From the NCBI GenBank assembly GCA_000720375.1, contig JOAA01000015.1, forward strand, positions 124,001 to 188,000: a stretch of DNA of 64,000 nucleotides, in the 5' to 3' direction. The DNA comes from Rhodococcus rhodnii. Lineage in GTDB: Bacteria > Actinomycetota > Actinomycetes > Mycobacteriales > Pseudonocardiaceae. Both the position numbers and the translations under genes were made by a program. Every line of letters begins with the position of its first letter. Position 1 is the stretch's first letter. Shown here one piece after another: positions 51,718 to 60,235 of this stretch. The notes below the pieces were generated by a model. It was not told where the DNA came from. It was given only the letters and a program-made list of their open reading frames with translations, and made no database searches.

Positions 51718-52064
51718 TGCCGCACCGCAGGGTCGCAGTGACCAGCCCGCAGACCAGGCTGGCGCACGCTCGCAAACGGTCACGCGGGCGATGGCGGTTG
51801 CCCGTTCTCGATCCCGCTGATGCCGAACGGGCCCAACGGCTTTTCCGGATCCAGCGCCGGCGGGCGATGGTCGCGGTCGCCTGGTTGTTCGCGCTGGTGT
51901 TGTTGCTGCCCTTGGTGTTCGCGCTCTGGCCGCAGCTGGATACCATGCGGCTGCTCGGGATCCCGCTTTCATGGCTGGCCGTCGTGTTGATTCCGTTCCC
52001 TGCCATGGTCTTCCTGGCCATCTGGCAGTTGCGCCGGGCGGAAAAGCCGGAGGACCAAGCGTGA
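51717..52064 (+). CDS. Small two-helix membrane protein preceding symporter 1
   Basis: 115 residues: a basic N terminus (about 1-48), two hydrophobic helices (AVAWLFALVLLLPLVFALWP and WLAVVLIPFPAMVFLAIWQ) and a charged tail. The topology matches DUF485 proteins that accompany SSS symporters of the ActP/MctC type, although sequence similarity is weak. ATG at 51717 overlaps the regulator stop; its own stop overlaps the symporter GTG (GTGA). Probably a symporter accessory subunit. Confidence 0.75.
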   Translation: MPHRRVAVTSPQTRLAHARKRSRGRWRLPVLDPADAERAQRLFRIQRRRAMVAVAWLFALVLLLPLVFALWPQLDTMRLLGIPLSWLAVVLIPFPAMVFLAIWQLRRAEKPEDQA

Positions 52065-53806
52065 TCGCCGCGCTCGCGGTGGCGCCAGTCGTGCTGATCA
52101 CCTTGCTGATCGGGCTGCGCGGGGTCGCCGCGATGCGCACGACGTCCGACTTCCTCGTCGCCTCCCGCCGGGTGTCGCCGCTGCTGAACTCGGCCGCGGT
52201 GTCCGGGGAGTACCTTTCGGCGGCGTCTTTCCTTGGCGTTGCGGGACTTGTCGTCAAGGACGGGGTCGGCGCGCTGTGGTATCCGGTCGGGTTCACCGCC
52301 GGGTATATCGCCATGCTGGCATTGGTCGCCGCGCCCATGCGCCGTTCCGGCGCGCTGACCGTGCCGGATTTCGCCGAGGCGAGATTGGCCTCCCCGCCAC
52401 TGCGCAGACTGGCGGCGGTCGCCATTCTGGTGATCGGTGGTCTATACCTCGTGCCGCAGTTCCGTACGGCCGGACTTGTGCTCAGCGTCGTCAGCGGATC
52501 GCAATACTGGGTCGGTGTCGTGATCGCCGGCGTCGTGGTCGCCGTGACCCTCGCGCTGGGCGGGATGCGCGCGGCCACATACGTCCAAGCATTCCAATTC
52601 TGTTTGAAGCTCGTCCTTTTCATCATTCCCGCGATTTGGCTGCTGCTGCGGGTCGGCCCGGATGTCCGCGAGGAAGCCCTGCATCCGGTGGAATTCACGC
52701 ACTTCGGCCACGAGACCCACGTGACGTTCCGCGCCTCGGTCACCATCGAGGTCGCCGAGCCGACCACGGTGCGTGACGCGTCGAACGGGCTGATCACGTT
52801 GCCTGTTGGGGATTTTCAAGTACCAGCGGGCAGCGAGTACATCTTTCCCCAAGGGGCACCGGTTCCCGGCGTCAAAGGGCAGACGCCACCCGGCGCGCCC
52901 GGCTGGGAACGACCGCTGATCGACCTTCAAGGCGAGGGTTATCCACTGCTGGGTACATGGGCCGTACTACTGGCCACGATGCTCGGCACGATGGGCCTCC
53001 CGCACGTGTTGATGCGCTTCCACACCAGCCCGGACGGCCGCGCGGCACGCCGGACCGCCGCGCTCACAGTCGTTCTGCTGAGCGCCTTCTACCTCTTTCC
53101 AGGTATCTACGGCGTGCTCGGCCGGGTGTTGGTACCGCAGCTGTACCTAACGGGCGCAACCGATACGGCAGTCGTCGCACTACCGTCCCAAGTGGATAAC
53201 GGAGCGTGGGGAGACGCGTTCACCGCGTTACTGACCGCCGGTGCGTTCGCTGCGTTTTTGGCTACCTCGTTGGGTTTGCTGCTCGTGGTCTCCGGTGCGA
53301 TCTCGCACGACCTGCTCGCCGGAGGCCTCCGGCAGCTGCGGGTAACAGTGTTCCTGGCGGCGGCGGTGGTCGTGCTGCTGGCGTTGCCCGCGGCGAGGCT
53401 GGACGCGGGAATCCTTGTGACATGGGGATTCACCGTCGCAGCGTCCACATTCAGTCCGCTGCTCGTACTGGGCATCTGGTGGTCCCGGCTCACCGCGCCG
53501 GGCGCGATCGCCGGTGTGGCAGTGGGTTTGCTCGCCACCGCAGGCGCCATCGTGATGACACTGTTCGGACCGCCGGTGCACGGCTGGCTGGCGATCCTGG
53601 TGGCACAGCCCGCACCCTGGTCGGTTCCGCTCGCGTTCGGCACCATGGTCGTGGTCTCCTTGTTCGGGCGCCCTCCACCGTGGACGACTACGGCGATGTT
53701 GCGGCTACATCTCAGAGAGCAACCAGATCGTGATCTACGCCACTCGGCCTTCGCGCAGAGCCGTTCGTCAACCGTTCGTCGCATGGTTCGGCGGTTTGTC
53801 CGCTGA
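52061..53806 (+). CDS. Sodium:solute symporter (SSS family), carboxylate type, copy 1
   Basis: 581 residues with about 12-13 membrane helices. SGEYLSAASFLGVAGLV, LGTMGLPHVLMRFHTSPD and the C-terminal LVLGIWWSRLTAPG match acetate/pyruvate SSS symporters. It differs from copy 2 in a roughly 90-residue soluble loop (about 205-300) that includes the segment HFGHETHVTFRASV, perhaps outside the cell. GTG at 52061 overlaps the previous stop. It is the fourth gene of a coupled unit starting with the LytS kinase. Confidence 0.88.
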   Translation: MIAALAVAPVVLITLLIGLRGVAAMRTTSDFLVASRRVSPLLNSAAVSGEYLSAASFLGVAGLVVKDGVGALWYPVGFTAGYIAMLALVAAPMRRSGALTVPDFAEARLASPPLRRLAAVAILVIGGLYLVPQFRTAGLVLSVVSGSQYWVGVVIAGVVVAVTLALGGMRAATYVQAFQFCLKLVLFIIPAIWLLLRVGPDVREEALHPVEFTHFGHETHVTFRASVTIEVAEPTTVRDASNGLITLPVGDFQVPAGSEYIFPQGAPVPGVKGQTPPGAPGWERPLIDLQGEGYPLLGTWAVLLATMLGTMGLPHVLMRFHTSPDGRAARRTAALTVVLLSAFYLFPGIYGVLGRVLVPQLYLTGATDTAVVALPSQVDNGAWGDAFTALLTAGAFAAFLATSLGLLLVVSGAISHDLLAGGLRQLRVTVFLAAAVVVLLALPAARLDAGILVTWGFTVAASTFSPLLVLGIWWSRLTAPGAIAGVAVGLLATAGAIVMTLFGPPVHGWLAILVAQPAPWSVPLAFGTMVVVSLFGRPPPWTTTAMLRLHLREQPDRDLRHSAFAQSRSSTVRRMVRRFVR

Positions 53807-53870
53807 CCGGTGCGGTGCCCTGATCCTTCCTTAAGGTGTCGCGGAACACATGCCGTGACAGGGAGGTCGC

Positions 53871-54215
53871 GTGAGTACCACCGAGCCTGACACCCGGCCG
53901 CCGGACGCCCAGGATTGGGAACAAGTGCAGGCCAGTCCCGAATTCGCTGACTTGCGGCGCAGGTTGCGCCGGTTCGTCTTCCCGATGACCGCCCTGTTCC
54001 TGGTCTGGTACCTGGTTTACGTGTTGCTGGCGGACTACGCGCACGGCTTCATGTCCACCAAAGTGGTCGGCAACATCAACGTCGCACTGATCCTCGGGCT
54101 GCTGCAGTTCGTGTCGACGTTCGTGATCACGATGCTGTACGTCCGCTACGCCAACAAGAAGCTGGACCCGCAGGCGGAGAAGATCCGTAAGGACATCGAA
54201 GGAGGCGACGAATGA
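53871..54215 (+). CDS. DUF485 membrane protein (ActP accessory)
   Basis: 114 residues: acidic N terminus, FPMTALFLVWYLVYVLLADYAHGFMSTKV and NVALILGLLQFVSTFVITMLYVRYANKKLDP, the DUF485 signature. It is the usual partner of ActP/MctC symporters. GTG at 53871 follows GGGAGGTC; the stop overlaps the actP ATG (ATGA). A 64-bp gap separates it from symporter 1. Confidence 0.9.
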   Translation: MSTTEPDTRPPDAQDWEQVQASPEFADLRRRLRRFVFPMTALFLVWYLVYVLLADYAHGFMSTKVVGNINVALILGLLQFVSTFVITMLYVRYANKKLDPQAEKIRKDIEGGDE

Positions 54216-55822
54216 ACATCGCCCAGATGGATGTCGCCCAGGGCGTCTCCGGGTCGAGCCCGGCGCTGAACATCTCGATCTTCGCCGCGTTCGTCATCGT
54301 GACGCTGGTCGTGGTGTTCCGGGCCAGCAAGAACTCCCGCACGGCGGCTGACTACTACGCCGCCGGGCGGGCCTTCACCGGGCCGCAGAACGGCATCGCG
54401 ATCTCCGGTGACTACCTGTCGGCCGCGTCGTTCCTCGGTATCGCCGGTGCGATCGCGCTGAACGGGTACGACGGATTCCTTTACTCCATCGGGTTCCTGG
54501 TCGCGTGGCTGGTGGCTTTGCTGCTGGTCGCGGAACTTCTGCGGAACACGGGCAAGTACACGATGGGCGACGTGCTGGCGTTCCGGATGCGCCAGCGGCC
54601 GGTCCGCGCGGCGGCGGCGACCTCCACCCTCGCGGTGTCCTTCTTCTACCTGCTCGCCCAGATGGCCGGCGCGGGCGGTCTGGTCGCACTGCTGCTGGGC
54701 ATCACGAGCAAGGCCGGTCAGGCCGTGGTGATCGCCGTCGTCGGCGTGATCATGATCGTGTACGTGCTGATCGGCGGCATGAAGGGCACCACGTGGGTGC
54801 AGATCATCAAGGCCGCCTTGCTGATCACCGGTGCCGCCGCGATCACCCTGTGGGTGCTCGGCCGCTACGGCTTCAACCTCTCGTCGCTGCTGCAGGGCGC
54901 GGTCGACAAGGGCGGCGCGGCCGTGCTCGACCCGGGCAAGCAGTACGGCAAGACCGGCCTGACACAGCTGGACTTCGTCTCGCTGGCCTTGGCGCTGGTG
55001 CTCGGAACCGCTGGCCTGCCGCACATCCTGATGCGGTTCTACACCGTGCCGACGGCCAAGGAAGCCCGTCGCTCGGTGGTCTGGGCCATTTGGCTGATCG
55101 GCATCTTCTACCTGTTCACCCTGGTGCTGGGCTACGGCGCCGGCGCCATCGTCGGCCCGCAGGCGATCAACGCGGCACCGGGCAAGGCGAACTCGGCGGC
55201 ACCACTGCTCGCCCAAGCGCTTGGTGGGCCGGTGCTGCTCGGGTTCATCGCCGCGGTCGCGTTCGCGACGATCCTCGCTGTGGTCGCCGGTCTGACGATC
55301 ACCGCGTCCGCGTCGTTCGCCCATGACGTGTACGCCAACGTGATCAAGAAGGGCAAGGCCGACCCGGCGGCCGAGGTCAAGGTCGCCCGGATCACCGCAC
55401 TGGTGATCGGCGCGGTCGCGATCATCGGCGGCATCTTCGCCAACGGCCAGAACATCGCGTTCCTGGTGGCACTCGCGTTCGCGGTGGCCGCGTCGGCGAA
55501 CCTGCCGACGATCCTGTACTCGCTGTTCTGGAAGCGGTTCAACACACAGGGCGCGTTGTGGAGCATCTACGGCGGCCTGGCGGTCTGCCTGATCCTGATC
55601 ATCTTCTCGCCCGCGGTGTCCGGCAGCGCCTCGGCGATGTTCCCGACCGCGGACTTCGACTGGTTCCCGCTGTCCAACCCGGGCATCGTCTCCATCCCGG
55701 TGTCGTTCTTCCTCGGCTGGCTGGGCACGGTCATGTCGAAGGAGCGTGACGACGCCAAGTACGCCGAGATGGAGGTTCGGGCACTGACCGGCGCGGGTGC
55801 CGAGAAGGCCGTCGCGCACTAA
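54212..55822 (+). CDS. actP: Cation/acetate symporter (ActP/MctC type), copy 2
   Basis: 536 residues, SSS family. SGDYLSAASFLGIAGAIALNGYDGFLYSIGF, FYLLAQMAGAGGLVALLLGI, LGTAGLPHILMRFYTVPTAKEARRSVVWA and the family end match acetate symporters. It takes up acetate, propionate or pyruvate with Na+ or H+. It forms a pair with DUF485 and lies below the LytS/LytTR system, so it is probably under its control. A strong terminator follows 52 bp after the stop. Confidence 0.93.
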   Translation: MNIAQMDVAQGVSGSSPALNISIFAAFVIVTLVVVFRASKNSRTAADYYAAGRAFTGPQNGIAISGDYLSAASFLGIAGAIALNGYDGFLYSIGFLVAWLVALLLVAELLRNTGKYTMGDVLAFRMRQRPVRAAAATSTLAVSFFYLLAQMAGAGGLVALLLGITSKAGQAVVIAVVGVIMIVYVLIGGMKGTTWVQIIKAALLITGAAAITLWVLGRYGFNLSSLLQGAVDKGGAAVLDPGKQYGKTGLTQLDFVSLALALVLGTAGLPHILMRFYTVPTAKEARRSVVWAIWLIGIFYLFTLVLGYGAGAIVGPQAINAAPGKANSAAPLLAQALGGPVLLGFIAAVAFATILAVVAGLTITASASFAHDVYANVIKKGKADPAAEVKVARITALVIGAVAIIGGIFANGQNIAFLVALAFAVAASANLPTILYSLFWKRFNTQGALWSIYGGLAVCLILIIFSPAVSGSASAMFPTADFDWFPLSNPGIVSIPVSFFLGWLGTVMSKERDDAKYAEMEVRALTGAGAEKAVAH

Positions 55823-55874
55823 GGAAGTAACGCAGTCCGCTGACCACCAGGGGTGGGGGTTTGGGGACTGGGGA

Positions 55875-55912
55875 GAGAGGGCCGTCCAGCGTTGGGCGGC
55901 CCTCTCGGTTTT
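55875..55912 (+). terminator. Intrinsic terminator after actP
   Basis: GAGAGGGCCG (55875-55884) and CGGCCCTCTC (55897-55906) form a perfect 10-bp stem with a 12-nt loop, followed by GGTTTT. It marks the end of the two-component/symporter block. Confidence 0.85.
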
Positions 55913-55930
55913 GGTCGACATATCGGTCGA

Positions 55931-56084
55931 CACGGTGTGCCGGAGTGGTGGACACGGTGTGCTGGAACGGTGGACGCGGTGTGCCGGAGTGGTGGACGCG
56001 GTGTGCCGGAGTGGTGGACGCGGTGTGCCGGAACGTTGGACACGGTGTGCTGGAACGGTCGACACGGTGTGCTGGAACGGTGGA
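55931..56084 (+). repeat. 22-bp minisatellite, seven tandem copies
   Basis: Unit CACGGTGTGCCGGAGTGGTGGA repeats with exact 22-bp period at 55931, 55953, 55975, 55997, 56019, 56041 and 56063. Variants change CGGAG to TGGAA and the last bases. A degenerate copy precedes (55909). The period is not a multiple of three, so any coding frame would rotate. It sits between the actP terminator and a minus-strand hypothetical. Confidence 0.9.
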
Positions 56085-56124
56085 CACGCCGGTTGGTGGC
56101 TTTTCGGCCGGACCCCAGCTGGGG

Positions 56125-56523
56125 TTAGCCGAAGGAGAAGACGATTCCGGTGTGTCCGTCCGGGACTGGTGTCCGGTCGCGTCCGCGGATCGGCGTTCCG
56201 GCTGGGAAGAACTCGATCCAGAGGAACGGCAGGCCGTCCGGTGGCTCGAAGGTCAGCGACCGCTTCCGGCCGTTCATGATCACCTGGTGCTCGCCGTATC
56301 CCGCTCTGGCCGCTGCCTCGAGCAGTTGCTCGACGGCCTCGTCCTCGCTGCACTGGCGGATGGACGTGATGCCGCGTCCAGGCGCCACCAAGCGGCCGCC
56401 GTACCGCCGGTCCTTCAGCACGGTGCCACGCCGGGCATCAAGCGTCTTGACGACCGGGCGAATCCTGCGCCACGTCGTCCGCTTCTGCCAGCTCGTGACG
56501 ATCACATCCCGCAATACGCCCAC
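56125..56523 (-). CDS. Hypothetical small protein, 132 aa
   Basis: From GTG 56523 to the stop at 56125. The product has a basic N-terminal half (SWQKRTTWRRIRPVVKTLD, VLKDRRYGGRLVAPGRG) and a C-terminal half with FEPPDGLPFLWIEFFPAGTP. It looks like a real folded protein by composition, but I recognise no family. No partner gene is indicated. The 3' end borders the minisatellite. Confidence 0.5.
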   Translation of the reverse strand: MGVLRDVIVTSWQKRTTWRRIRPVVKTLDARRGTVLKDRRYGGRLVAPGRGITSIRQCSEDEAVEQLLEAAARAGYGEHQVIMNGRKRSLTFEPPDGLPFLWIEFFPAGTPIRGRDRTPVPDGHTGIVFSFG

Positions 56524-56532
56524 GCTGGCACA

Positions 56533-56923
56533 TTATTCACGCATGTCAGCCGTTCCGAACGGATTGTCGACGACGTATCGCCAGCGTCCGTCCTCGCCGA
56601 GCCGGGCGACGTCGGTCGCCGTACCTTTCAGGTCGATCTCGTAGCCCTCCGGTGTCGTGCCCTGGATGGACCAGTCCACGATGATCTGGGCGATGTCCCC
56701 GGCGACATAGATGGATGTGCCGGACATCGGCGCGCATCGGCAGACCGAACCCGAGTAGGTGTTTCTGGGCCGCTCTGCGGTCGTCGCCGGTCATCGGCTG
56801 GCCCGGGGCGGGCACGAGCACGCCCTGCTCTTCGAAGATCTCGTCGATCGCCGCGGCGTCCCCGCGGTTGAAGGCGTCCACAAAGGACTCGATTACGCGC
56901 TGTATGTCATGAACTGCTGTCAT
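56533..56923 (-). pseudogene. SnoaL/NTF2-like gene broken by a 4-bp duplication
   Basis: The N-terminal frame (ATG 56923) reads AVHDIQRVIESFVDAFNRG, GFGLPMRADVRH and then loses sense. A second frame supplies IYVAGDIAQIIVDWSIQGT and VARLGEDGRWRYVVDNPFG to the stop at 56533. Joined, they make a SnoaL-like/NTF2 fold protein of about 129 residues. At the junction the minus strand has CATCCATC; removing one CATC restores a single frame with the expected RHIYVAGD. The duplication lies at 56710-56717 on the plus strand. Confidence 0.75.
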
Positions 56924-57296
56924 GACTCAAACAGCATACCGCGCTGCCTTATTCGCTCGTCGCATACCTAGGCCGAATGGTCCTGTCCAACCCTGTCCAC
57001 AAAGGCGCCAGAGACTCGCACGCGGGTGGACAAAGTCTTCCTACGGCGTTTGTTCGCGGGAACAGTACAGGCGGTCTTGTTAGCCCTTCTGGGTCAATTT
57101 CAGGGGTCTGGACGGGCGAGCATGGTGGCTTACCTAGGTACCGCGAAATTGATGTGACGTGGATCACAGACGAGTTCTATTTCATGAGAACTACCGTTGG
57201 GTAACTTCGTGGCCCTGCGATCTGCCTCACGTTCACGGGAGGACTCTTGCAACGCCTCGCCGGTTTAGCTATGCCAAAATCAGGAGCCGATCCGTC
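56924..57296. promoter_or_regulatory. Upstream region of the glycan cluster, with CRP-type site
   Basis: The 373-bp gap holds no gene that I can support. TGTGA-CGTGGA-TCACA (57153-57168) is an exact match to the CRP/GlxR half-site consensus, 129 bp before the GT2 start. A CTAGGTAC block (57133-57142) lies near it. CTGTCCACA near 56993 resembles a DnaA box with one change. Confidence 0.6.
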
Positions 57297-58082
57297 ATGA
57301 CACTGCTTTCCATTGTCGTGCCGGTGCGCAATGAGGAGTCGCGGCTCCCGAACACGTTGCGTGGCCTGACCACGGCCCTGACCGGTATCACCAAGAGCGC
57401 TGAGATTGTCGTTGTCGACAATGCCAGCACCGATGGCAGCGTTGACATTGTCCGGCGGTTCCAACAGCACAGATACCAATCGGGAGCGGTTCCAATCCGT
57501 CTGGTGCACTGCGCACAGCTCGGAAAAGGCGCGGCGGTCAGAGCGGGTGTGCTTGAGTCAGACAGCCCGTACGTGGGTTTCTGCGACGCGGATCTGGCCA
57601 CCGACATGGCGGCATTGGAGCCGACGCTGCTGCAGCTCGGCGCGGGTGTGAACGTGGTGGTCGGCTCGCGGGCGCACCCGAGCTCGATCGTGAAAGCAAG
57701 ACACAGTGTCCTGCGGCAGGCAGGTGCGTGGGTGTTCCGCCGGGTGGCGAACGGTTTCGTGCCGGGAGTCGCCGACACCCAGTGCGGCTACAAGTTCTTC
57801 GACCGCGCGACGGCCAATGCCGTGTTCCGGCCGTTGCGCACCTTGGGTTTCGCGTTCGACGTGGAGCTTCTGGCCAGGGCGCAACGGATCGGCGCGGTCA
57901 TCTTCGAACTGCCGGTGCACTGGCACGACGTGCCCGGTTCGACGTTCCACCCGTTGCGCGACGGATACCGGAGTTTCTCCGCACTGGCGCGGATGCGCTC
58001 GATATTGGCCCAGCAGCAGGAAACCGAGCCTGAGCTGGACGAGGTCCGTCCGGTCACGACACCGATCGCGGAGGTGGCCTGA
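57297..58082 (+). CDS. GT2 glycosyltransferase (polyprenyl-phosphate sugar transferase, ALG5-like)
   Basis: 261 residues of the GT-A fold: LSIVVPVRNEESRLPNTLRGL, IVVVDNASTDGSVDIV, GKGAAVRAGVLESDSPYVGFCDADLATDM with the DxD-type motif, and ADTQCGYKFFDR, which is typical of dolichyl/polyprenyl-phosphate glucosyltransferases. It would load glucose or another sugar onto polyprenyl phosphate in the cytoplasm. ATG at 57297 follows AGGAG. The next gene begins directly after its stop. Confidence 0.88.
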   Translation: MTLLSIVVPVRNEESRLPNTLRGLTTALTGITKSAEIVVVDNASTDGSVDIVRRFQQHRYQSGAVPIRLVHCAQLGKGAAVRAGVLESDSPYVGFCDADLATDMAALEPTLLQLGAGVNVVVGSRAHPSSIVKARHSVLRQAGAWVFRRVANGFVPGVADTQCGYKFFDRATANAVFRPLRTLGFAFDVELLARAQRIGAVIFELPVHWHDVPGSTFHPLRDGYRSFSALARMRSILAQQQETEPELDEVRPVTTPIAEVA

Positions 58083-59249
58083 GTGGTGCCACCGCTCAAC
58101 GGTGCGCGAGTGGTGTTGGTGAACTGGCGGGACCGCGGGCATCCGCTCGCGGGCGGCGCCGAGGAGTACGCCGCACGAATGGCCGATGCGATGACCGCCG
58201 CTGGCGCTACAGTCACGTTCCTTACCGCGCGTGGCAAGGGACAGGACTCCGGTGACGGCACGACGGTTCGCCGCGGCGGCCGGTGGACTGTCTACCTCTG
58301 GGCGTTGTTGTGGTTGCTCCGCAACCGAAGGCGGATCGACGTCGTCGTGGACTGCCAGAACGGCATCCCGTTCTTCAGCCCCGTGGTGGTTTCCCGGCGT
58401 ACCAAGGTCGTGCTTGTCATGCACCACGTGCACGACAAGCAGTTCGACGTGCACTTCCCACCATGGCTGGCCAGAGTCGGGCGCTGGCTGGAAGGTCCGG
58501 CCGCGCGCTGGGTGTACCGGCGGGCGATGACGGTCGCGGTGTCCGAGTCGACCGTACGGGCGATGCGTGACCGGCTCGCCTGGCGCGGGCCGATTTCCGT
58601 GGTGCACAACGGGATGGATCAACCCGCTGAAGCCGAGTTCGAACGCTCGGTGCACCCGTCGATCGTGTGCCTCGGCAGACTGGTCACGCACAAGCGGGTC
58701 GACCGGCTGATCGACATCGTCGGCGGCATGCTGCCGGACTGGCCCACCTTGCGTTTGCACGTGATCGGTACCGGACCTGAGGAAGCGGAACTGCGGTCGT
58801 TGGCGGCGCGCTTCGGCGACGCAGTCCTGGTGCACGGATTCGTCGACGACGAGACGAAAGCCGCCTTGTTGCGGGACTCGTGGCTCAACGTGACGCTCTC
58901 CGACGGTGAAGGCTGGGGGCTCGCGGTGATCGAGGCCGCGGCGCACGGGTTGCCGACGGTATGCCGCCGCGTCGACGGACTGTGCGACTCGGTGCGGCAC
59001 GGCGAGACCGGCTGGCTGGTCGGGCCGGATGATGACTTGACGGGCGCGCTGCACGACACGCTGAAGTTGTTGAGCCGTCCGGAGGAAGCGGAGATCGTCG
59101 GGAAGGCGTGCCGGGATTGGGCCGCACGGTTCGACTGGGTCTCGAGTGGACATCGATTCGTGGCCGTGGTCACGGATCTGCTTTACAGTTCGAAACCGGG
59201 CCGTGCCAACGGTCCAACTTCCCAGGAGGACCTGTGCGACGCGCGTTGA
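58083..59249 (+). CDS. GT4 family glycosyltransferase
   Basis: 388 residues of the GT-B fold. The N-terminal domain has WRDRGHPLAGGAEEYAARMADAMTAAG, and the C-terminal nucleotide-sugar domain has VCLGRLVTHKRVDRLID, EAELRSLAARFGDAVLVHGFVDDE and ENV-type VTLSDGEGWGLAVIEAAAHGLPTV (E-x7-E region). It transfers a sugar in envelope glycan synthesis. GTG at 58083 lies directly after the GT2 stop, with a second GTG next to it. The stop overlaps the DUF3068 start by 16 bp. Confidence 0.9.
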   Translation: MVPPLNGARVVLVNWRDRGHPLAGGAEEYAARMADAMTAAGATVTFLTARGKGQDSGDGTTVRRGGRWTVYLWALLWLLRNRRRIDVVVDCQNGIPFFSPVVVSRRTKVVLVMHHVHDKQFDVHFPPWLARVGRWLEGPAARWVYRRAMTVAVSESTVRAMRDRLAWRGPISVVHNGMDQPAEAEFERSVHPSIVCLGRLVTHKRVDRLIDIVGGMLPDWPTLRLHVIGTGPEEAELRSLAARFGDAVLVHGFVDDETKAALLRDSWLNVTLSDGEGWGLAVIEAAAHGLPTVCRRVDGLCDSVRHGETGWLVGPDDDLTGALHDTLKLLSRPEEAEIVGKACRDWAARFDWVSSGHRFVAVVTDLLYSSKPGRANGPTSQEDLCDAR

Positions 59250-60235
59250 GCCTGACCCTCATCGGGTTGGGCGTGTTCTGTATCGCCGGTGGTTTGCTGC
59301 TGCGCTTCTACGCGTATCCGGCTCTGGCCAAGATTCCCCAGGATCCGAATACCGTGTCGGTCGCCCAGGGCAGCGGCGTGACCGCGCTCGTCTACGTCCC
59401 GCAGGGATCGAGCGCACGGCCGGAGATTCGCCAGAACCTCAATCTCACGTCGAAGACGTACGTCACCGGCGACTTGCGCGCGCCGGAGTCGAAGAAGAAC
59501 GGCGACGTGGTGACGTGGATCGAAGCCAGCGAGGTCAAGGATGACGCGAGCAACCTGACGGTGAACGGCAGCGTCCGTGCGTTGTGCCTGGACCGGTTCA
59601 CCGGTGAGGCCGTCGCGCCGTGCACCAACGGGTACCTGGAGAAGGAAAAGGGCGTCAAGATCACGAACGAGGGCTCGCCGAAGACCCCGCAGTTCCCCGG
59701 GTACAACTTCAAACTCCCGTTCAACACCGAGAAGGGGACGTACAAGTGGTACGACTCGACGCTCGGCGCGCCGGTGGACGCGCGGTTCGACGGTGAGGAG
59801 CAGATCAACGGTGTCGACGTGTACCGGTTCAGGCAAAGTGTGCCGGTCAGCAAGGTCAGCAGCCGTGACGTACCCGGATCGTTGATCGGCAAGCCGGAAA
59901 CGCCGACGGTGAACGCCGGGCTGTACTACGAAGTCGACCGGACACTGTGGATCGAACCGGTCACCGGCGCGATGATCAAGCTGCGGCAGTGGAGCAAGCA
60001 GGAGCTGCGCACGTCGGAGCAAGGCCCTGGCCAGGGCACGACCGTGTTCGACGGCACGATGGAGCTCAACGCCGACTCGGTGGCCAAGAACGTGAACACG
60101 GCCAAGGAGAACTCGTCGAAGCTGTGGCTGCTGACCGGGTTGCCGGTGATCCTGTGGATCGTCGGCGGTGTCGCGCTGCTGATCGGGATCCTGCTGCTGG
60201 CGACCGGAAGGCGCCGGTCTAGGCATTCTTTCTGA
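59234..60235 (+). CDS. DUF3068 membrane-anchored surface protein
   Basis: 333 residues: N-terminal membrane helix (LTLIGLGVFCIAGGLLLRFYAYPALAKIP), a large external beta-rich domain (VSVAQGSGVTALVY, GVDVYRFRQSVP) and a second helix near the C terminus (LLTGLPVILWIVGGVALLIGILLLAT) with a basic tail. That is the DUF3068 layout, restricted to actinobacteria and linked in some reports to PorA-like surface or envelope functions. GTG at 59234 has AGGAGGACC upstream. It overlaps the GT4 gene tail. Confidence 0.85.
   Translation: MRRALSLTLIGLGVFCIAGGLLLRFYAYPALAKIPQDPNTVSVAQGSGVTALVYVPQGSSARPEIRQNLNLTSKTYVTGDLRAPESKKNGDVVTWIEASEVKDDASNLTVNGSVRALCLDRFTGEAVAPCTNGYLEKEKGVKITNEGSPKTPQFPGYNFKLPFNTEKGTYKWYDSTLGAPVDARFDGEEQINGVDVYRFRQSVPVSKVSSRDVPGSLIGKPETPTVNAGLYYEVDRTLWIEPVTGAMIKLRQWSKQELRTSEQGPGQGTTVFDGTMELNADSVAKNVNTAKENSSKLWLLTGLPVILWIVGGVALLIGILLLATGRRRSRHSF

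Noticed and set aside
55931..56084. CRISPR array
   Set aside because: Copies are directly adjacent with no spacers; it is a minisatellite.
54146..56353. 735-codon minus-strand frame over actP and the minisatellite
   Set aside because: Shadow frame with His/Arg/Asp-rich composition; the minisatellite makes artificial repeats in it.
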